A DNA stretch of 64,000 bases from CAYPHY01 sp964410625 (GTDB lineage Bacteria > Chloroflexota > Anaerolineae > Promineifilales > Promineifilaceae): assembly GCA_964410625.1 (NCBI GenBank), contig CAYPHY010000006.1, positions 186,001 to 250,000 on the forward strand, in the 5' to 3' direction. Each line of letters begins with the position of its first letter. Position 1 is the first letter of the stretch. Below, in pieces: positions 59,857 to 64,000 of the stretch. The notes beneath the pieces were generated by a model. It did not search any database. It was not told where the DNA came from and saw only the letters and a program-made list of their open reading frames with translations. Both the position numbers and the translations under genes were made by a program.

Positions 59857-60567
59857 ATGACAACGGCCGCGACTATCCCTCGCAAAAGAATAAGACCGGG
59901 CAAGGAAGAACAAATTCCTCCCTTAAACAACGGTGACCATCTAACAAGGGCGGAATTTGAACGCCGCTATGAGGCCATGCCTCATATCAAAAAAGCAGAA
60001 CTCATCGAAGGAGTTGTCTACATGCCTTCACCGGTCCGCATTGAACACGGAGAACCCCACGCCACGATTATGGGTTGGCTCACTCTCTATAGAGCCTTTA
60101 CGCCTGGTCTAAAGTTGGCAGATAACGTTACACTCAGGCTTGATTTTGAAAATGAAGTTCAACCAGATGCAGTTCTATATCTAGACCCTGCGCAAGGTGG
60201 ACAGGTAAAAATCGAAAGTGGGCATTTGGCCGGTGCGCCGGAGTTGGTCGTTGAAGTGGCCGCCAGCAGCGCTGCCTATGACCTGCATGAAAAGCTACGC
60301 GTCTACCGGCGCAATGGCGTGCAAGAGTATCTGGTTTTGTCTGTCTATGAGCAGCAAACAAACTGGTTTCAGTTAGTAGATAGTCAATACGAACGCATGT
60401 CACCAGGTGATGATGGTGTATTGCGTAGCCAAGTCTTTCCCGGTCTACATTTTCACCCACAGCGTTTCTGGTCTGATGATGTAGCGGGATTGCTGCAAGT
60501 CTTACAGGAAGGGTTGGCAACGGCCGAACACCAGGCATTTGTCACCCGCCTGCAAGATCTCTCTTGA
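59857..60567 (+). CDS. Uma2 family (DUF820) restriction-like endonuclease
   Basis: A 236-residue PD-(D/E)xK-fold protein. The core contains the family string VQPDAVLYLDPAQ near 101-113, GAPELVVEVAASSAAYDLHEKLRVYRRNGVQEYLVLS near 127-163, giving Asp, Glu and Lys of the nuclease site. Uma2 genes are multicopy in Chloroflexota and Cyanobacteria and their role is unknown. It has a promoter-like ATGATATAATCACTTGAC at 59809-59826. The gene is monocistronic. Confidence 0.9.
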   Translation: MTTAATIPRKRIRPGKEEQIPPLNNGDHLTRAEFERRYEAMPHIKKAELIEGVVYMPSPVRIEHGEPHATIMGWLTLYRAFTPGLKLADNVTLRLDFENEVQPDAVLYLDPAQGGQVKIESGHLAGAPELVVEVAASSAAYDLHEKLRVYRRNGVQEYLVLSVYEQQTNWFQLVDSQYERMSPGDDGVLRSQVFPGLHFHPQRFWSDDVAGLLQVLQEGLATAEHQAFVTRLQDLS

Positions 60568-60574
60568 TCCGCGT

Positions 60575-61453
60575 TCATCGGCGTTCGTCTGCGTCCGCTT
60601 TTTTCATCAACTGTCGGCCGACCAACCAATCGAACCAACGATCTGGCAACCAACGTGGCAGGAGCCAGCCGGTCAGCCGCTTGCGAGGCAAAGCGTAGCG
60701 CGTTTTCGGCCGTTTCGCTTCCAACCCCACGCGGATCGTCCGGCTGACCACTTCCACCGGAATTGCTGACGCTCTCCGCTTATCCACCTGGGCATCAATC
60801 TTCGCCAGGATCGAGCCGTAAGGCGTGTGGGCATATTGCGCTGTTTGTCCGGCGAACTTTTCAATGATCGGCGTTTTCGTTGTCCCTGGCTGGACCACAA
60901 TCACATCAATGCCATAAGGCAGCAGTTCGCGGCGCAATGCATCAGACATCGCTTCCAGCCCATGCTTGGAGGCAGCATAGGCGCCCATGAAGGGATAGGT
61001 GATCCGGCCGCTAACTGAACCGATGTTGATAATTCGCCCCGGTGGAAAACCAACGTTCTTCCCCATCCCAAGCAACGGCAAGAAAGCCTGCGTCACCGCC
61101 AGCGTTCCCACCAGATTGATCTCTAATTGCTGGCGAAACTCGGCCAGCGGCATATAGGCCAGGGGGCCGGGAACGGTTATGCCCGCGTTGTTGACGAGTC
61201 CGGCCAGACCACTTTGACCAACGGCCGCCCGCACCTGCTCAGCCACTTCAGCAACGGCCGTTTCGTCGGTTATGTCAAATAATAGAGGTGTAAAATTGGA
61301 TGATAGTTCTCTGCCTAACTCGGCCGCCACCCGTTCACCATCGGCCGCGTGCCGCACACTTCCAAACACGTGCCAACCGTGCCGGGTTAATTCAACGGCC
61401 GTTGCCAGCCCAATTCCACTCGATACGCCCGTCACGACTACATATTTACTCAT
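60575..61453 (-). CDS. Short-chain dehydrogenase/reductase
   Basis: A 292-residue SDR. Cofactor loop TGVSSGIG near 7-14, NNAGI near 85-89, the Ser in NIGSVSG near 139, and YAASKHG near 155 with the catalytic Tyr and Lys. It is a classical SDR with a longer C terminus (FRLEAKRPKTRYALP-like segment and RWLPDRWFDWLVGRQLMKK), similar to the RDH/17-beta-HSD-like branch. ATG 61453 gives MSKYVVVTG; the longer frame to 61474 is less likely. The substrate cannot be inferred. Confidence 0.9.
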   Translation of the reverse strand: MSKYVVVTGVSSGIGLATAVELTRHGWHVFGSVRHAADGERVAAELGRELSSNFTPLLFDITDETAVAEVAEQVRAAVGQSGLAGLVNNAGITVPGPLAYMPLAEFRQQLEINLVGTLAVTQAFLPLLGMGKNVGFPPGRIINIGSVSGRITYPFMGAYAASKHGLEAMSDALRRELLPYGIDVIVVQPGTTKTPIIEKFAGQTAQYAHTPYGSILAKIDAQVDKRRASAIPVEVVSRTIRVGLEAKRPKTRYALPRKRLTGWLLPRWLPDRWFDWLVGRQLMKKADADERR

Positions 61454-61485
61454 AGCTGTAGCGCGGTTTACCAAATCGTTCTCTT

Positions 61486-61548
61486 TAGAAACCCGGTTTC
61501 TAGCTTAAAGCAAGGTTTCTTGAGAAAAAGAAACCGGGTTTCTTAGCC
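61486..61548. repeat. Word-like inverted repeat, GAAACCGGGTTTCT family
   Basis: AGAAACCCGGTTTCTAGC is followed by AAGGTTTCTTGAG and AAGAAACCGGGTTTCTTAG. Same family as 48350-48421. It fills the SDR-membrane protein spacer. Confidence 0.8.
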
Positions 61549-61557
61549 ACAAGATGC

Positions 61558-62238
61558 CTAAGAACGGGAGAAAAAGTATCCAATAAGGGACAAGACAATC
61601 CCTTCCAGTAACGTTCCCACGCTGATGAGCACCCCAATGTCGAACCAAAATTGTTCAGGAAACAACCGAATCAGTGAATCGGTAAAGGCGAAGGTCCAGG
61701 TTCCAGGTGGGAAGAGTAGATTGTGAAACTGGGTGAAAAAGACGTTCCAGCCGATTAAGATAAAGAGCGCAATCGCCGCCAGTGTGATAACTGTTGCCAA
61801 ACCGGCGTGCATCAACGTGCGCCAGCCGAGCGGCCGCGTTTCCGGCCGCAATAGCAAGAAGAGCAACCCACCAACGACAATGACGCCCGTTATCCAGACA
61901 ATGCGCTTCATGCCATCAGCTACGACCTTAACATCAATCATGTGGCCGATTTCGCGCTGGTTATATAGCGGCCGATCCGTCCCCGGGATACGCAACTCTT
62001 CCAACATAAATATCACTTCTTCCGCCGGCTCCGGCCGTCGCAAATAATCCAACGTCCCATGCGCCAGCTCTAGTCGCTCTTCACGCGAAAAACCAAAGCG
62101 GTCAGGTGGGATACGGGCATATTCAAAGCTGGGATAATCCCAGGCGATAATCAAGCGTATTGTCCCCAACCCCAAGAAAAAAGGCATTAATAGAATAATT
62201 AGCCAACGAATGATAGTGATGAAGAGTTTGTTGTCCAA
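61558..62238 (-). CDS. TIGR01906-like integral membrane protein
   Basis: A 226-residue membrane protein with four or five helices. The large loop between helices 1 and 2 holds AWDYPSFEYARIPPDRFGFSREERLELAHGTLDYLR and HMIDVKVVADGMKR, and the last part has WNVFFTQFHNLLFPPGTWTFAFTDSLIRLFPEQFWFDIGVLI. This pattern (F..EERxxLA, LxxRExxHMxDVK, FxxFHxxxF.xGxWxF....LIxLFPxxFW) is that of the DUF1461/TIGR01906 family. Function unknown; the related family Lit in Firmicutes is a lipoprotein acyltransferase. It precedes the spermidine-synthase-like gene on the opposite side of a repeat. Confidence 0.85.
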   Translation of the reverse strand: MDNKLFITIIRWLIILLMPFFLGLGTIRLIIAWDYPSFEYARIPPDRFGFSREERLELAHGTLDYLRRPEPAEEVIFMLEELRIPGTDRPLYNQREIGHMIDVKVVADGMKRIVWITGVIVVGGLLFLLLRPETRPLGWRTLMHAGLATVITLAAIALFILIGWNVFFTQFHNLLFPPGTWTFAFTDSLIRLFPEQFWFDIGVLISVGTLLEGIVLSLIGYFFSRS

Positions 62239-62254
62239 AATAACTCCAAAGGAA

Positions 62255-62333
62255 GAGACTGGGAGATTGAGAGATTAAGAGACTGGAAAGCCCGACAATC
62301 TCCCAGTCTCCTAATCTCTCAGTCTCAATTCTT
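62255..62333. repeat. Word-like inverted repeat, CTCAATCTC family
   Basis: GAGACTGGGAGATTGAGAGATTAAGAGACTGG is mirrored by CAATCTCCCAGTCTCCTAATCTCTCAGTCTC around a short GAAAGCCCGA loop. It is the cleanest example of the family in the window. Confidence 0.85.
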
Positions 62334-63914
62334 TTATTCTCCTGGCCCCGGCAATGCTTCCAACCCACCTTCCAATAAGTAACGAATGACGAGCGAGTCG
62401 GTGATGGTTTCCACCGGCGCACGGTCATCAGTGAAGATGATTGGCGACGCCTGGGCCGGGACGAGATTGGCCTGTGCTGTCTCAATTGCTTGACGTAGTA
62501 ACGGATCACTATTAGCGTCTAAGTTTGCCAGATTGGTTGTTAAATTCTCGGCCGTTGTCGGCCGTACGGTAGCGATCAAGATCGTATTCAAAGAGCCAGG
62601 AACGTCAACCGCGTGAACGGTGGGGAATACCATCAGCAGCGTAGCCGTCAGTGCATCTACTAAACGCCGGTCCTCCGGTGCGCGGCCGACATTGATTGCT
62701 ACCACCCCATCGGCTGCTAGCCGCGCCCGTACCTCGCTAAAAAATTCGCGCGTGGTCAGATGCCAGGGGATATAGGGGACTTTGTAGGCGTCTATGGTGA
62801 TTAAATCATAAGGGCCAGATAAGCGATTAAGTTCGTAGCGGCCGTCGCCAATAATGACATTAATATTTGGTTCGTCCAACGCAAAGTAATCGCGTCCGGC
62901 CTTGACGATCTCCGGGTCTAACTCAATGCCATCAATCGGGATTGGGCCAAAAACGGCCGTCATTTGTTTGGGAATCGTCCCCGCTGCTAAGCCGACAACG
63001 GCCGCGCTTTCCACGATCACCGGCCCGTCATTAAAATACGGCGCAGCGAGCATGATGCTCCATACGGAGATACGGGGGACTCGGCCGCCATCACAATAAT
63101 AGGAGTGGTACGCCTGCCCCTCGTTTAATAACAAGTAGTTGCAATCTCCCTGGCGGACGACCTGGATATAGTTGTAGGCCGATTCTGTCTCATAAATCTG
63201 GTTTGGGTCGGCCTTCACGCCGCCACGCAGGAGGAGCAAAGCGGCCGGAACGAGCAAAAAGGGCAATATTAAAATGAGCAGGCGTTGTTGCGGCCGAGGC
63301 TGTTGTTCTCGACCTGTCAGCAACACCCCAATCACGCCAACGAGCAATAAGACCGTGCCAAAGATAAGCGCGGCCATTCGCGACCCCGCTTCGGGGATGA
63401 TCCACAAGACGGGGAGGTAGGTCCCCAACAAGCTGCCAATGGTTGAAATGCCATAAATCAGACCACTGACCCGCCCCGCCTCGCCGACATCACGCACGGC
63501 CAGACGAATAGCAAAAGGGGAGACACAGCCTAATAACGTCACCGGCACCACCAGGGCAATGACCACCCCGATTAGCGAACCGGCTACGGCCGTCGCATTC
63601 ACGGCCGCCAACGCCGCCGCCGCCTGGCGTAGGATAGCACTGGTTAGCAACAAGAAAAATGCGCCGCTGAATCCAGCGATGCTGACGATGAGATAGAACA
63701 AGGCGGGATACGGCCGCCGATCGGCGAGACGGCCGCCGATAAAGTAACCGAGCGTCAACGAGAGCAACACAAGCCCAATCACATTCGCCCAGACGATGTT
63801 CGATGTGCCATAGACGCTCTGCAACATACGGCTGGTTGTAAACTCAATCGCCAGCGTACACATCCCCGCGATGAATACGGTCAAAAAAAGATAACGTCTT
63901 TGAAAGTCGGACAC
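62334..63914 (-). CDS. Membrane-fused spermidine-synthase-like protein
   Basis: A 526-residue protein. The N-terminal half has about seven transmembrane helices (FLTVFIAGMCTLAIEFTTSRML; VIGLVLLSLTLGYFIGGRLADRR) in the pattern of MFS-like SpeE fusions. The C-terminal half is a Rossmann methyltransferase-like polyamine synthase domain: ESAAVVGLAAGTIPKQM, IDGIELDPEIVKAGRDYF, VIIGDGRYEL and YDLITIDAYKVPYIPWHLTTREFF. Catalytic Asp of true spermidine synthases is in the IDAY segment. Substrate uncertain; many such fusions are annotated but not proven. The gene starts 87 bp before the window end, where no other feature is seen. Confidence 0.9.
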   Translation of the reverse strand: MSDFQRRYLFLTVFIAGMCTLAIEFTTSRMLQSVYGTSNIVWANVIGLVLLSLTLGYFIGGRLADRRPYPALFYLIVSIAGFSGAFFLLLTSAILRQAAAALAAVNATAVAGSLIGVVIALVVPVTLLGCVSPFAIRLAVRDVGEAGRVSGLIYGISTIGSLLGTYLPVLWIIPEAGSRMAALIFGTVLLLVGVIGVLLTGREQQPRPQQRLLILILPFLLVPAALLLLRGGVKADPNQIYETESAYNYIQVVRQGDCNYLLLNEGQAYHSYYCDGGRVPRISVWSIMLAAPYFNDGPVIVESAAVVGLAAGTIPKQMTAVFGPIPIDGIELDPEIVKAGRDYFALDEPNINVIIGDGRYELNRLSGPYDLITIDAYKVPYIPWHLTTREFFSEVRARLAADGVVAINVGRAPEDRRLVDALTATLLMVFPTVHAVDVPGSLNTILIATVRPTTAENLTTNLANLDANSDPLLRQAIETAQANLVPAQASPIIFTDDRAPVETITDSLVIRYLLEGGLEALPGPGE

Positions 63915-64000
63915 AAATAACCCTTTATTGTTGCTTGCCGATGCTGCACGAATTATTGCGGATTGTCAAACAACTTCATTCCTCATTGTTCATTAAAAAA

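Overview
The window is a bacterial chromosome segment of moderately high GC. Gene content and style point to the phylum Chloroflexota, probably the Anaerolineae/Caldilineae/Ardenticatenia area: dense iteration of the hexamer CGGCCG in coding DNA, many word-like inverted repeats between genes, Uma2, BrnT/BrnA, HigB/HigA and DUF433/DUF5615 modules, and a fused membrane spermidine-synthase-like protein. This placement is an inference from style; no rRNA gene is present to confirm it.

Layout. 0.1-5.5 kb: a translation/transcription block (tuf, rpmG, tRNA-Trp, secE, nusG, rplK, rplA, an L10 leader with attenuator, rplJ, rplL) closed by a strong terminator. 5.7-17.1 kb: housekeeping genes (Maf pyrophosphatase, histidine phosphatase, M20 peptidase, RlmN with an antitoxin-like tail, YhhQ-type transporter, thiamine pyrophosphokinase, TypA, nitroreductase, SppA, GNAT acetyltransferase).

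17.4-28.2 kb: the most interesting part, a ten-gene collinear block that looks like a complete eukaryote-like ubiquitin-type conjugation system: a dynamin-like GTPase, a protein with a tail of short repeated motifs, a CAP-domain protein without a signal peptide, an E1-like ThiF protein with an extra zinc ribbon, a YukD-type ubiquitin-like protein ending in a single glycine, an E2 with HPN motif and catalytic Cys, two JAMM deconjugases (one membrane anchored), and two RING/treble-clef proteins (one membrane anchored). A short motif (roughly x-[IL]-x-[IL]-x-x-[EDS]-[DQ]-[ILV]) recurs seven times in three of these proteins and may be the interaction code of the system. The promoter region carries a palindrome and three 19-bp-period iterons.

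28.2-41.4 kb: a BrnTA module, M32 carboxypeptidase, two CNNM/CorC-type membrane proteins, a metal-related group (multicopper oxidase, ZIP transporter, small membrane protein), pyrF carrying an in-frame insertion of intergenic-type repeat DNA, a structured intergenic region, and the chaperone genes hsp20 and dnaJ/cbpA. 41.4-49.8 kb: a minus-strand island of SWIM zinc-finger, DUF5691, MoxR ATPase, DUF5682 and VWA proteins, split by a plus-strand DUF433/DUF5615 toxin-antitoxin pair. 49.9-53.5 kb: a thioredoxin-TPR protein divergent from clpB. 53.7-64 kb: small zinc-finger and membrane proteins, a STAND (NB-ARC/TPR) regulator behind a perfect 16-bp palindrome, HigBA, a sulfatase, a Uma2 nuclease, an SDR dehydrogenase, a membrane protein and the spermidine-synthase-like protein.

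All functional calls are from reading sequence motifs; no database search was possible.
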